58,031 bases of DNA, taken from the NCBI RefSeq assembly GCF_020164745.1, contig NZ_JAIUGV010000025.1:1-58031 (forward strand). Reading direction: 5' to 3'. The stretch is from Mesorhizobium sp. ES1-4. GTDB lineage: Bacteria > Pseudomonadota > Alphaproteobacteria > Rhizobiales > Rhizobiaceae. The notes under the pieces were generated by a model. It ran no database searches. It saw only the letters and a list, made by a program, of their open reading frames with translations, and was not told the DNA's origin. Shown piece by piece: positions 35,155 to 44,621 of this stretch. The number at the start of each line of letters is the position of its first letter. Positions within the stretch are counted from its first letter, which is position 1. A program made the translations under genes and the position numbers.

Positions 35155-36216
35155 TCAAATATTTTCCGGAAGATAAATGTCGAACGGCAGAAATGTCTGC
35201 CCCGGGCTCTCCGCGACGCCGGCTTTGATGGCCCGCTCCATTGCCATTATCAGCTCCTGGCAAAGTCGGCGCATTGGCGTGCCGACCGCCATCGTCAAGA
35301 TGTCATCCGCAAGCGCCCCACGTGACTGCGGCGTCATTTCACTCACGATCGCGACGAGATCCTGACCGCTCCCCTCTTCTCGGAGCGCGGAAATTGCCCC
35401 CTCTATCCCCCCGCCGGCCATATAGAAGCCGACGAGCTCTGGTTCCCGCTGCATAAGATCCAGCAATTTTTCGTAAGTGAGCTGCCGTTCATCAAGGTTC
35501 ACGAGCGCATCAAGCACCTCGAATTTTGGCGCGTTCTCACGAAAATACGCACGAAAGGCCGTTTCCCGCGTCGCATGCGCCTGGAAGCGATGGCTTCCGA
35601 CAAACACCGCCACCTTGCCGGGCCGTTTTGCGGCCTTGGAAAACACCCAAGCGGCAGTCCGTCCGACCTTGCTGTTGTTGAGGCCGATGTAGCCCTCGCG
35701 CACGCCATCGGCGAAGTCGGATAGCAGCGAAAATACCGGGATACCTTTCGCCTTGAGCTCCTCGACTGATGCTGTGATTTTCGGGTGATCGGCCGCCACC
35801 ATGGCGATCGCCTGGCAGCGGCTCCCAAGGTCCTTAAGAAGCGGGAGCAGGTCACGCGGCAAATGTGACTGCGCGAACTCGATGATCGGAAGGCCGTGGA
35901 AGGATTTAGCCATACTGACCGACTCTTCGATCTTGCGAGCGAAATCTTGGTAGAAATCGTGGGTAGGTTTTCTCAAGATGAAGCCCAGCTTGTAGTGCGG
36001 CAGGTGCTGCTGCAAGCGCTGTTTGATGAGACCGGCAGCATGATAGCCGATCGCGTGCGCGGCCGCATGGACCCGCTGGGCGGTCTCCTCTCGCACCGGA
36101 AGGCGGACGTTCAGAACCCGATCGACTGTTGCTACGCTGACTCCGGCTTCGCGGGCGAGATCGGCTATTGTGACGCGCTTTCCCCTAGCGATTCTGATCG
36201 GCCGGTCCTCCATCAT
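35155..36216 (-). CDS. fixV: LacI/GalR-family regulator, FixV-like
   Basis: A 353-residue protein from ATG 36216 (MMEDRPIRIARGKRVT), with GGGAGCG upstream. An in-frame ATG at 36309 would add 31 residues without family resemblance. The N-terminal LacI HTH is VTIADLAREAGVSVATVDRVLN. The rest is a periplasmic-binding-protein-like sugar sensor (KLGFILRK at the start, NNSKVGRTAAWVF, VAVFVGSH). In M. loti R7A, FixV of this family activates nifA2, possibly with an inositol-derived effector. Here the gene is on the same strand as nifA but 7.3 kb away, with nodFE, IS and nodD sequences in between. Confidence 0.82.
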   Translation of the reverse strand: MMEDRPIRIARGKRVTIADLAREAGVSVATVDRVLNVRLPVREETAQRVHAAAHAIGYHAAGLIKQRLQQHLPHYKLGFILRKPTHDFYQDFARKIEESVSMAKSFHGLPIIEFAQSHLPRDLLPLLKDLGSRCQAIAMVAADHPKITASVEELKAKGIPVFSLLSDFADGVREGYIGLNNSKVGRTAAWVFSKAAKRPGKVAVFVGSHRFQAHATRETAFRAYFRENAPKFEVLDALVNLDERQLTYEKLLDLMQREPELVGFYMAGGGIEGAISALREEGSGQDLVAIVSEMTPQSRGALADDILTMAVGTPMRRLCQELIMAMERAIKAGVAESPGQTFLPFDIYLPENI

Positions 36217-36491
36217 CCGGTGCGCTCCCGCGACGGCTTGGGGCGGCAAGCTGAAATAGTTCCCCCACCCCGCGGATAGCGCATTCGACGAACAGCGCTC
36301 CATGCGCACCCAGATGAGTCTCCGTGAACCGTTCGTTTGCTTAGGGGCTTCATGGTGTTGTATTACTCACTGCGTTAGTACTCTATTTCCAGCGCTCTTT
36401 GGAGGCTGGCAATTCGACTGTTGTGTCAAGGCCGCTACTTACACGTCGCGCTGTTGCGATCTTGCTTGCGGGGAGCCAGTTTGATGTAACC

Positions 36492-37778
36492 CTAACCGCG
36501 GAAAGCGGTTTCCATCCGTGACTGGTCCAATTCGCCTTCCCAGCGAGCGACAACGAGCGATGCCACCGCATTACCGACTAAATTCGTCAGCGCGCGGCAT
36601 TCCGACATGAAGCGGTCCACGCCAAGAATTAGAGCCATTCCGGCAACGGGAACACTCGGCACGACAGAGAGAGTAGCGGCCAATGTGATGAAGCCGGCGC
36701 CGGTGACGCCTGCCGCACCCTTCGAGGAAAGCATCGCAATTAGCAGCAGGAGGATCTGATCGGCAATTGACAAATCTGTGTTCGTCGCCTGGGCGATGAA
36801 GAGGGCGGCGATCGTCATGTAGATATTGGTACCGTCCAGATTGAATGAGTATCCAGTAGGGATGACGAGACTTACGACCGAACGGGCGGCGCCGGCCTTC
36901 TCCATCTTCTCCATTAGCGAGGGCAGCGCGGCCTCCGAGGAGGACGTTGCCAGGACAAGCAGCAGCTCGTCCTTGATGTAGCGGACGAGAGAAAAGATCG
37001 AGAAGCCGTTGTAGCGGCAGACCGCGCCGAGAACCCCGAACACGAAGAGGAAGGCGGTAAGATAGAACGTCGCGACCAGTATCGCGAGGTTGGCCACCGA
37101 ACCGATTCCGTATTTGCCGATCGTAAAGGCCATTGCGCCGAAGGCGCCGATGGGTGCAGCCTTCATCAGAATGCCGACGAGCTTAAAAATGGGGGCGGTA
37201 AGCGCCTGGAGAAAGGTAACGACCGGCCTGCTCGTCTCTCCGGTCATCGCCAAAGCAATGCCGAACAGGACCGAGAAGAACAGGACTTGCAGGATGTCGC
37301 CTTCCGCGAAGGCACTGGCAATCGTTGACGGGATGATGTTCATCAGGAAGCTGGTCACGGACTGCTCGTGAGCCGTGGCCACATAGCCCTTAACGGCTTG
37401 GACATCGAGCGAGGCCGGATCGATGTTGAGGCCGGCGCCAGGTTGAACGATATTCGCGACAATCAGTCCGACAACGAGTGCAAGTGTCGAGAAGGTGAGG
37501 AAATAAACCATCGCCTTGGCGGCAACTCGGCCGACCTTCTGCAGATCGCTCATGCCGGCAATGCCGGTCGCAATTGTCAGGAAGATGACAGGTGCGATAA
37601 TCATCTTGACGACTTTGATGAAGGCATCGCCGAGCGGCTTCAGGCTCTGGCCGGTTTCCGGATAGAGGTAGCCAATTGCGGCTCCCAGGACTATGGCGGC
37701 AAGCACCTGCACGTAGGTCCGGGCAAAATGGGGCTTGCGGGGCGCTGCGATCGCGCGGGGGACTCTTGGAACCAACAC
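36492..37778 (-). CDS. dctA: DctA, C4-dicarboxylate:H+/Na+ symporter
   Basis: A 428-residue DAACS-family transporter that brings plant-supplied malate, succinate and fumarate into bacteroids. It has 8 or so membrane segments and signature motifs: ATSSSEAALPSLMEK (hairpin 1), GYSFNLDGTNIYMT (TM7) and the SKGAAGVTGAGFI hairpin 2. The C-terminus DRFMSECRALTNLVGNAVA contains the conserved DR-x-NV-type motif. A consensus sigma-54 promoter lies 85 bp upstream, as expected for dctA. No dctB/dctD pair is in the window, so activation could come from chromosomal DctD or from NifA. Confidence 0.95.
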   Translation of the reverse strand: MLVPRVPRAIAAPRKPHFARTYVQVLAAIVLGAAIGYLYPETGQSLKPLGDAFIKVVKMIIAPVIFLTIATGIAGMSDLQKVGRVAAKAMVYFLTFSTLALVVGLIVANIVQPGAGLNIDPASLDVQAVKGYVATAHEQSVTSFLMNIIPSTIASAFAEGDILQVLFFSVLFGIALAMTGETSRPVVTFLQALTAPIFKLVGILMKAAPIGAFGAMAFTIGKYGIGSVANLAILVATFYLTAFLFVFGVLGAVCRYNGFSIFSLVRYIKDELLLVLATSSSEAALPSLMEKMEKAGAARSVVSLVIPTGYSFNLDGTNIYMTIAALFIAQATNTDLSIADQILLLLIAMLSSKGAAGVTGAGFITLAATLSVVPSVPVAGMALILGVDRFMSECRALTNLVGNAVASLVVARWEGELDQSRMETAFRG

Positions 37779-37862
37779 CGTTTCTCTCTCCCTGACCGGA
37801 TCGGGGTGGGGGCTCCTCCTTCTCCCATGCTGCGCTCCGGTCGAGCGCTGCTGTCATCTCGG

Positions 37863-37879
37863 AGCAAGCGCCGTGCCAA
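37863..37879 (-). promoter_or_regulatory. sigma-54 promoter of dctA
   Basis: On the minus strand TTGGCACGGCGCTTGCT matches the -24/-12 consensus perfectly. A half-match to a NifA site (TGT-N10-ACG, 38094-38109) lies further upstream, so the activator is uncertain. Confidence 0.9.
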
Positions 37880-38167
37880 CTGGAGGCCTGTCCCGTCCAG
37901 CGAGATTGGTGCGGGTTGCGCACTGGAACCCTCCACCTTTGCCGGAATTTGCACTCAAGGCTCGCCAAAGATCGCGTCTGAAGAAGTGCTTCGCCAGAGA
38001 GGGAATTGACCAGGTCGCCTTGCGGCCGTGTCTTTGATGTCTGCCGCAGATCGACTGCCGGCCGATATCTCTGTCGTCTTGGTGACTTTGGTTTGTCAGT
38101 TTTGCGACGGAATGCGCGCAAACTGCAGGATATCCTACACGCCCATCAGAGCACGCGGTACAAGCGA

Positions 38168-38944
38168 TTAAGCGTAGGAGCGCATTGAATCTCCGAGGTC
38201 AAAAAATCTTGAATAAGGTCCCCGTGCGAAGTGAATCCGCAACTCGTCAAAGTTCTCCACCGTTTGATCCAGCGGTCGCGTTTCCTGGCGCTGCAGGATG
38301 GCGTTATCTGATGGCTCAAGCGCTGGAACGCCCAGGAAATCCCAAACCGCTCCCAGGCATTGGGCAGGTTCGTGAAGTAGGCTCTCGTATTCCATTACAA
38401 GCAGGTTGGTCGACGTGAAGGAGTCCATAACGCGAGCGTGAAAATCGTCGGCGGCTTTGAAATAAGCCTCACAGTCGGCGATTGACAACCTGACGCTCGG
38501 TGGCCGAGCGGTATCGTTGTCCCAGCTGAACTTCAGCCAGTGACCGCTTTCCCTGGCCTGCACAAAGGATCGGAGCGATTCCAATACGTTTCGGCGAACA
38601 ACAAGGATGACCTTGAGTGCTGGCCAACGAGCCAGTTCCGCAAAGAATGCGGGACGCTCGCGAAACTGAGGTTCATTGATCTTGCATCCAAGATGCGTCA
38701 CATTCTTGTAGTCGCGCATAGGGCAGCGCACATAGGCAAGCTCAAGAAGCTCGCGATCCGTGCCTAGCAGGCGATCAGTGCTGGGCCAATTGGGATCATA
38801 TTCGTTTAGCAACTCACCGTTACTCAAAACGGTCGGATGCTCGTTTAGCAATTCTTCTAAATAGTGTGTTCCGGTCCTTGGCATAGCAAGGATCACAAAA
38901 GGCTCAAGAGTTGCTTCGTTGTGGGTCATTGCATGTGTATCCAA
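38168..38944 (-). CDS. nodH: NodH, Nod-factor sulfotransferase
   Basis: A 258-residue PAPS-dependent sulfotransferase very close to Sinorhizobium NodH. The PAPS 5'-phosphosulfate loop MPRTGTHYLEELLNEHP is near residue 20. The 3'-phosphate segment VILVVRRNVLESLRSFVQAR is near residue 110. The C-terminal RRQETRPLDQTV-type motif reads QRQETRPLDQTVENF. NodH places sulfate on the reducing-end glucosamine of Nod factor, a strong host-range determinant. It is 268 bp downstream of nodJ on the same strand, so it is probably the last gene of nodABCIJH. Confidence 0.93.
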   Translation of the reverse strand: MDTHAMTHNEATLEPFVILAMPRTGTHYLEELLNEHPTVLSNGELLNEYDPNWPSTDRLLGTDRELLELAYVRCPMRDYKNVTHLGCKINEPQFRERPAFFAELARWPALKVILVVRRNVLESLRSFVQARESGHWLKFSWDNDTARPPSVRLSIADCEAYFKAADDFHARVMDSFTSTNLLVMEYESLLHEPAQCLGAVWDFLGVPALEPSDNAILQRQETRPLDQTVENFDELRIHFARGPYSRFFDLGDSMRSYA

Positions 38945-39212
38945 CTAAATAATGGCCGCGACGGTCTGTGGACGCGCACAAGAAGCTTGGCTGCTATCGA
39001 TTGAACGCTCCGGGTGGGTCCGCGCCTCACCATCCAGCCTGTTCTTCGAGGTGTGGTCGCGAAGCTGGGCGGGTGCCTGCAGCGGCTGGGTGGCGCCCGG
39101 CTTCGGCGTTGTACCACTCGCGATTCCTAGCATACGCATGCCTCCGGGCCGCTGTGGGCAGTTTGCATCCGGCATTGCGGACCTCCTTCTGGTTAATGGG
39201 TGTAAGCAAGCG

Positions 39213-40001
39213 TCAACGCATTAGTCGTCGATGAAACAGTCCAGCCGACAGAAAAAAAGGCAATACAGCGAACATGCAAAGTGCGCCTATATGCAGCCCT
39301 ACATTGTCGCCCAGGCGGCCGAGCATCACCGGACGGATTAGCTCGATAGAATTCGCCAGGGGCGAGAAGGCCGCAATCTGCTGAAACACTCCTGGCAATT
39401 GGCCGACTGGAAAAACCGCGCCCGAAAGGAACAGCATGGGTGTGATGACAAGCGTCTGATAGAAAATAAAATAGTGATAACTGGGCGCGAGCGCGATGAC
39501 GAGCATGGCCAGGCTCGCAAAGGCGAATCCGGTGAGAGCGACGACCGGTAGCACGTAGAGAACCGACGTCCACGCGGCATAACCTAGCGCGGCCGCAACA
39601 ATCGCAATTGTCGTACCGGCCAGAAAAGCCTTTGTGGCTGCCCAGGTCAATTCACCGAGAACGATGTCGCCGAGGGTAAGTTGTGTGTGCAGGATTGCTT
39701 CCCAAGTGCCCTGATCGCGCATTCGACCGAAAACCGCGTAAATTGTTTCGAAGGTTGATGCTGTCATCGCGCTCGTCGCAACCATGCCGGCTGCCAGAAA
39801 GGCGATGTAGGATGCACCTTCGATGCGGCCTACCAACAGTCCAAGGCCAGTGCCGAGCCCGAAAAGGTAAATCATCGGATCAGCAAGGGTGCCGAGCATT
39901 GAAGCAAATGCCACCTTCTTCCATGCCAGATGATTGCGGCGCCACACCGCCATCCAGTTCCAGGCGTTGGCGGGTAGAGCGGCCGCAAAACGTTCACCCA
40001 T
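39213..40001 (-). CDS. nodJ: NodJ, Nod-factor ABC exporter membrane subunit
   Basis: A 262-residue ABC-2-type permease with six hydrophobic helices, starting with NWMAVWRRNHLAWKKVAFASMLG and containing DPMIYLFGLGTGLG. Together with NodI it exports lipochitooligosaccharides across the inner membrane. It starts 3 bp after the nodI stop, so the two are coupled. Confidence 0.95.
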   Translation of the reverse strand: MGERFAAALPANAWNWMAVWRRNHLAWKKVAFASMLGTLADPMIYLFGLGTGLGLLVGRIEGASYIAFLAAGMVATSAMTASTFETIYAVFGRMRDQGTWEAILHTQLTLGDIVLGELTWAATKAFLAGTTIAIVAAALGYAAWTSVLYVLPVVALTGFAFASLAMLVIALAPSYHYFIFYQTLVITPMLFLSGAVFPVGQLPGVFQQIAAFSPLANSIELIRPVMLGRLGDNVGLHIGALCMFAVLPFFLSAGLFHRRLMR

Positions 40002-40004
40002 TGC

Positions 40005-40919
40005 TCACTTCTCCATCTCACGTCCGGTTAACCGCAAGAAAACGTCCTCCAGACTGGGTGGACGCTCTAGAATACGCAGACCCGCTCGACCGCGAAGCTG
40101 GATGCGCACATCCTCCGGCTCAGGCGCATAGCAAAAGAGCGTCTCGCCGCTTACCTCGACACGCTGAACGTACGGTCTGATCAGCGAAATCAGCTCCTGT
40201 GGATTACCGCCGAAGATCTCGATCACGTTGCACCCAATGTACTCGTCGATCAGCGCATGAGGACTGCCCTCGGCGATCTTGCGTCCCCGCTCGAGAACAC
40301 ACAGCCGATCACAAAGCCGCTCAGCCTCTTCCATGAAATGGGTGGTCAAAATGATCGTTTTTCCGCTCGCCAGCAGGAAACGAAGTCGCTCCCAGATCAG
40401 ATGGCGGGCATGCGGGTCGAGGCCGGTCGTGGGCTCATCCATCACAAGCAACTGGGGGTCGTTGATCAGAGCACGTGCCAGCGTCAGGCGCCGCTTCATC
40501 CCGCCGGATAGCAGGCCGACACGTGAATCCGCCTTGCTCTCAAGGCGAGCGAACTCGAGCAGCCGTGGGATGACGGCGTTGATCTCTCTTGTACTCATGC
40601 CGAAGTAGCGCCCGAACACCAACAGGTTCTCACGTACCGTAAATTCCAGGTCGAGATTGTCGAACTGCGGGACCACGCCTATGCCCTTGCGGGCCAAGCG
40701 GCTGCGTGCCGGCACTGGTAGACCGAGGACTGTTATATCACCCGCGTCAGGCCGGGTCATACCGAGGAGCATACGCGCAATCGTGCTCTTGCCTGCGCCG
40801 TTAGGCCCCAGCAGACCGAAGCACTCTCCCGATGCAACGGTGAAGGACAGCCCGTCCACAACGAGCTTGTTTCCGAATAATTTGGTTACGCCGGTAAGGT
40901 CGATTGCTACATTGGACAT
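40005..40919 (-). CDS. nodI: NodI, Nod-factor ABC exporter ATPase
   Basis: A 304-residue ABC ATPase: Walker A GPNGAGKST (about residue 38), Q-loop VVPQFDNLD, signature LLSGGMKRRL, Walker B LLVMDEPTTGLD, H-loop LTTHFMEEAE. The C-terminus carries the NodI-type extension. It powers NodJ. It is preceded by a 261-bp gap after nodC in which no gene is seen. Confidence 0.95.
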   Translation of the reverse strand: MSNVAIDLTGVTKLFGNKLVVDGLSFTVASGECFGLLGPNGAGKSTIARMLLGMTRPDAGDITVLGLPVPARSRLARKGIGVVPQFDNLDLEFTVRENLLVFGRYFGMSTREINAVIPRLLEFARLESKADSRVGLLSGGMKRRLTLARALINDPQLLVMDEPTTGLDPHARHLIWERLRFLLASGKTIILTTHFMEEAERLCDRLCVLERGRKIAEGSPHALIDEYIGCNVIEIFGGNPQELISLIRPYVQRVEVSGETLFCYAPEPEDVRIQLRGRAGLRILERPPSLEDVFLRLTGREMEK

Positions 40920-41180
40920 GCGTCTATCTCAAGCGGAATGAGTCCGATTGGCCACCGGCAGCTTACTTGCGAATTCTGGTTCAGAGCAGGCCACCGCCTT
41001 GAGATGACACCTTTGGAAAGTCGCGGCCGGAGCGACGTGTGTATCGCTTCCGCCAAAGAATAACGTCAAGATGCCACGTGTCGCTTCCACATAGTCCCCG
41101 TTCTGACCATAGGTAACTCGACAAGCTTCACCCCGTGTCGACTGACACAACTTACTCGGTCACTCGGCGCTGCAAGGCCG

Positions 41181-42506
41181 TCAGACTTCACTAGCTGTGA
41201 GCGAAAGATCTGCAGTATGAAGTGACTCCGCAATTCCAGAATTGCCCGCAGCATTTGCTCCGCCAAGCGGCATCGCGCTTGTGATTTCCTTTGTGCTGCT
41301 GTTGGGCAGGGGAACACTTTTACGCGACAGCCAATCGCTATTGCTCAATGTACACAGGGCGTAAGCCTTCAAGGGGATCAACAGGAATATCCTGATTAAC
41401 GCGTGCATTGAATAGCCGATGAATCGAAGCTGCCGAGTGCGGAAAGATAACACCGTAGATCTGATTATGGTCATCGTGACAATAGCCAGCACCGTCCACC
41501 AATTTACTGTATGTGAAAATAGTAACTCACCGAGCGCCGTTACTACCGCGATGCCGAGCAACAATGGGCCGAGATTCTCTCCCATCACATCCAAAGTTAG
41601 ATAGCGATCCAGGCCACGCAGTAGACCTCGCGCAAGCATCGTGTCCCGGAAAGTGCTTCGTGCCCAGCGGAGTTGTTGGCGCAAATAAGGTCCCATCTTG
41701 TCCGGAACGACTGTCGCCGCGACGGCACCTGGAACGTACTCGGTTCGAAAGCCTGCTTTCAGCATGAGGATCGTAAGATGACGGTCTTCACCGAAGTCGC
41801 TTGGTTTCCCCCTGAACAGCTGCGTCTCGTATTGATCCAGCAGAGAAAGGAGACAAGACCGGCGGTACATTGCACATGGGCCGCAGCAGCACATGACCGC
41901 ACCAAAGCGACCTTGCGCCGCGCGCTCCTCATTGCAAGCCAGCCAGTATTCCATATCGATCAATCGGGTCAACCAAGTGTCGCTGCGGTTGTATGCCGTC
42001 AGCTGGCCCATGGCCGCTCCGACCATGGAATCCCGCATTTTTACTGCAAGCTTCGTGATGACGTCGGACGCAAGTGTCGTGTCAGAGTCGACGCTGAGCA
42101 CGAAATCTCCAGATGAGCGGCGGATGGCGGCGATCTGCGCCTTGCGTTTGCCAACATTTTCGCGGAGCAGAATGAAATTGAATCTCGGGTCGCCCTCGTA
42201 GGCGTGATGTACCGGGATGACGGCATTACGATTTCCAGAACCGTCGTCAACCAGATAGACCTGAAATGTTCCGGAGTAATCTTGATTTGCAATGGAAGCT
42301 AAACACGCCGCGAGTGTGCGCGGGTCCTCATTGTAGCAGGGGATAATGACATCCACGCTCGGCCAACGGTCGGATCCGAACAAGCTTTCCGACGGCGGCG
42401 TAACATTTTCCGGTTGGGAGTAGACCGCTTGCATGCCTCTGTAAACAGTCGAGAGCACCGCATAAGACGAAACGGCAACAGTACTGGCTGTGGTGAGAAG
42501 GTCCAT
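41181..42506 (-). CDS. nodC: NodC, N-acetylglucosaminyltransferase
   Basis: A 441-residue membrane glycosyltransferase of family 2 that builds the chitin-oligomer backbone of Nod factor. The processive-synthase residues are present: VDDGSGN, SVDSDTTL, and LRQQLRWARST (Q-x-x-R-W). An N-terminal hydrophobic segment and several near residues 320-390 anchor it. It starts 15 bp after nodB. The length is slightly above common NodC sizes, with a Ser/Ala-rich C-terminal tail. Confidence 0.96.
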   Translation of the reverse strand: MDLLTTASTVAVSSYAVLSTVYRGMQAVYSQPENVTPPSESLFGSDRWPSVDVIIPCYNEDPRTLAACLASIANQDYSGTFQVYLVDDGSGNRNAVIPVHHAYEGDPRFNFILLRENVGKRKAQIAAIRRSSGDFVLSVDSDTTLASDVITKLAVKMRDSMVGAAMGQLTAYNRSDTWLTRLIDMEYWLACNEERAAQGRFGAVMCCCGPCAMYRRSCLLSLLDQYETQLFRGKPSDFGEDRHLTILMLKAGFRTEYVPGAVAATVVPDKMGPYLRQQLRWARSTFRDTMLARGLLRGLDRYLTLDVMGENLGPLLLGIAVVTALGELLFSHTVNWWTVLAIVTMTIIRSTVLSFRTRQLRFIGYSMHALIRIFLLIPLKAYALCTLSNSDWLSRKSVPLPNSSTKEITSAMPLGGANAAGNSGIAESLHTADLSLTASEV

Positions 42507-42521
42507 AGGATCTCTGTTTGT

Positions 42522-43181
42522 TCAGGGATGTTGAGGAAGTGATCGGATTACAAATCCGCGGCCGTGCAATTCTGGAATTAGGCGTGACAACGCTGTCACC
42601 GTCTGGTCGCGCAGACTGGCTTGATTGCCTGGTTGCAATTCGTCGGGAGCGCACCCGTCGTGCAACAGCACGATTGCGCCCGGCCGGATATCGGCGAGCA
42701 CTCTGTCGACGATGGCGTCAACGCCGGGGCGAGACCAGTCGCGTGGATCAATGGACCAATGGACGGGCGCCAATGCCTCACCCGCTAATGCAGCGATTAC
42801 TTCTTCGGTCCAGATGCCATAGGGTGCACGAAAGTACCGAACCATGGCCTGCGGGCAAGCCATCCCTATGACTCTGTTTGCCTCAACTATCTGGCAGTCG
42901 ACTTCGACGGACCCGCATTTAGCTAGGTCCGGATGAGTCATCGTGTGGTTGGCTATACCGTGGCCGTCTGTAATAATTCGGCGAACGAGTTCCGGCTCGT
43001 CGGCCGCGTAGGCCCCAACAACGAAGAAGGTCGCCGGCACCTGATGTTGCGCCAGCACATTGAGTATCTGCGGTGTGAAAAATGAATTGGGACCGTCGTC
43101 AAACGTCAGATAGACGCTGCGCTCTGCAATGCGATCGGCATTGTCACTCTGCCCTTCGCATATGTAGTCCAGAGGCTTCAT
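42522..43181 (-). CDS. nodB: NodB, chitooligosaccharide deacetylase
   Basis: A 219-residue polysaccharide deacetylase that removes the N-acetyl group from the terminal sugar. The catalytic and metal residues are in YLTFDDGPN (Asp-Asp) and HTMTHPDL (His-x3-His). The start is ATG 43181 (MKPLDYICEG), which overlaps the nodA stop as ATGA. A longer in-frame start exists inside nodA and is rejected. Confidence 0.96.
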   Translation of the reverse strand: MKPLDYICEGQSDNADRIAERSVYLTFDDGPNSFFTPQILNVLAQHQVPATFFVVGAYAADEPELVRRIITDGHGIANHTMTHPDLAKCGSVEVDCQIVEANRVIGMACPQAMVRYFRAPYGIWTEEVIAALAGEALAPVHWSIDPRDWSRPGVDAIVDRVLADIRPGAIVLLHDGCAPDELQPGNQASLRDQTVTALSRLIPELHGRGFVIRSLPQHP

Positions 43182-43768
43182 AGTTCCGGACCGTTCCGGT
43201 CGATCAGGGTACCAGACGGCCACTCGTCCATCGAGCGTCCGATCGGCGAAACCAACACGAGTACGTCTTCCAGGCGCGTGGGCGGCAGGTCGGGATGCAC
43301 ATCTGGACGGGTCGACCGTACGCGAACGCCCGACACAATGTTCGCGAGGCCGGCTCTGCAGAATCTTTCGACATGGTTTCGCAGCGCGTGCCGAACCGTG
43401 CCGAAAGCGAATGGAACACCCAACTGATGGAGCACTGGGTACGCCACGCGCATCGAAAAACCGATTCCGAGCCCTTCAAGATCCGGACGAACCGCGTACA
43501 GGCCCAATTCAGCGACGATCAAGTCGACCTCGCCAACTTTGATGAAGCGCCGCAGCATGCCGATGTGAGCCGCTACCCCATGCGCGTCGTAGCCGATTGC
43601 GCGGAATTCCGGCCTCGCGCCGGCCCAACTGCGGCCGCCTTCGAATGGCTCCGCGTTGAAGGCGCCAGTCCGTCCATAGGTCTTTCGAAAAAAGTCGGAG
43701 AGTTCGACATGGTCGGCCAGTTGCAGCTCATTTTCCCAGCACAACTTCCACTCGACATTCGGACGCAT
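43178..43768 (-). CDS. nodA: NodA, acyltransferase
   Basis: A 196-residue NodA that attaches the fatty acyl chain, here probably from NodF, to the free amino group made by NodB. WKLCWENELQLADHVELSDFF at the start (two stretches) and GLYAVRPDLEGLGI near residue 90 are family hallmarks. ATG 43768 (MRPNVEWKLC) gives the standard length. The operon is read from the nod box at 44003-44048. Remnants of this gene's 5' end lie upstream of both nodF copies. Confidence 0.96.
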   Translation of the reverse strand: MRPNVEWKLCWENELQLADHVELSDFFRKTYGRTGAFNAEPFEGGRSWAGARPEFRAIGYDAHGVAAHIGMLRRFIKVGEVDLIVAELGLYAVRPDLEGLGIGFSMRVAYPVLHQLGVPFAFGTVRHALRNHVERFCRAGLANIVSGVRVRSTRPDVHPDLPPTRLEDVLVLVSPIGRSMDEWPSGTLIDRNGPEL

Positions 43769-44002
43769 GGAAGACCTCACCTTGTAGCTGTCTGGTTGAG
43801 ATAAATGTCCAAGCATTGATTAAATAATTGGCGTCGCGCCAACGGGGCGTAACTTGTGGGGACCGCCGAAAGACCAAGCCGCAATGCAGATGCGACTGAC
43901 TTTGTACGCCCCGCACACCAGATGATGCTCCTCAGATCCAACGCAACCATCGGAACTACCTATCTTTCCAACTTGAAGCGCTTCTATGGGACCTGCAGCA
44001 AA

Positions 44003-44048
44003 AACGGTAAAATCCTTTGTTTAGATGAAAGGTATCCACGCTTTGGAT
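44003..44048 (-). promoter_or_regulatory. nod box for nodABCIJH
   Basis: On the minus strand ATCCAAAGCGTGGATACC (ATC-N9-GAT) is followed by CATCTAAACAAAGGATTTTA. It lies about 235 bp before the nodA start, as is typical. Confidence 0.94.
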
Positions 44049-44058
44049 AACTGGGCGA

Positions 44059-44180
44059 ATGCGTTCCATATGGCTGGTCAATTATCGTCGTCACGCTCGA
44101 GGCACTTCTGACGAAGCGCAAAGCTCACGCCCGCGGCACGCGCGGCCGTTGCCGGGCCGCGCGATTATCTCCGTAAGAGC
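44059..44180 (+). pseudogene. nodD: nodD remnant 2 (5' fragment)
   Basis: Directly divergent from the nodA nod box: bases reading GAGGCACTTCTGACGAAGCG and CACGCCCGCGGCACGC match nodD around LLTERN and AARR, but with frameshifts and then loss of similarity. Confidence 0.65.
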
Positions 44181-44570
44181 CGAGTGGAGCTCAGACACGA
44201 CGATTGATCAGAATCTGATTCGCGGGTTCAGTATCTCTTTCGTGTATCCAGCTCTGGGCTGTCCTTTGGCGGGAGTTAGGTTCGCCCAGGTTCTGAGCCT
44301 GGGGCGTTGGCCCGTTCGCCGCGCAGGCTCCTTCGCACATCGTCGAGGCCGAGAAAGAGGGGCCACACAGCTCCCCCTGTACTTTCCACCACCCGACACC
44401 AGCGCTCACCCAGGGCGCCGGCCTTGCTCACCTCAACGGATAGCGCACTCGCGCCGCTTCACGATTAAAAGAATTCTACAAGCAAGATGCCTGTTTGATC
44501 GAGAGACGTCCGCTGCCAATTCCCGCATCGCAGAGGCAGCCAATAGCGCTCGCTTTACATAGTGGTCCGG
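44181..44570. other. non-coding stretch between nodD remnant and nodE copy 2
   Basis: It contains the diverged repeat 44255-44405 (partner 28380-28530). No gene is recognised. Confidence 0.5.
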
Positions 44571-44621
44571 CAAGCAGCTAGATACGACAGGTGACCTCAA
44601 ATGAGGCGTCTTGCATGGCTT

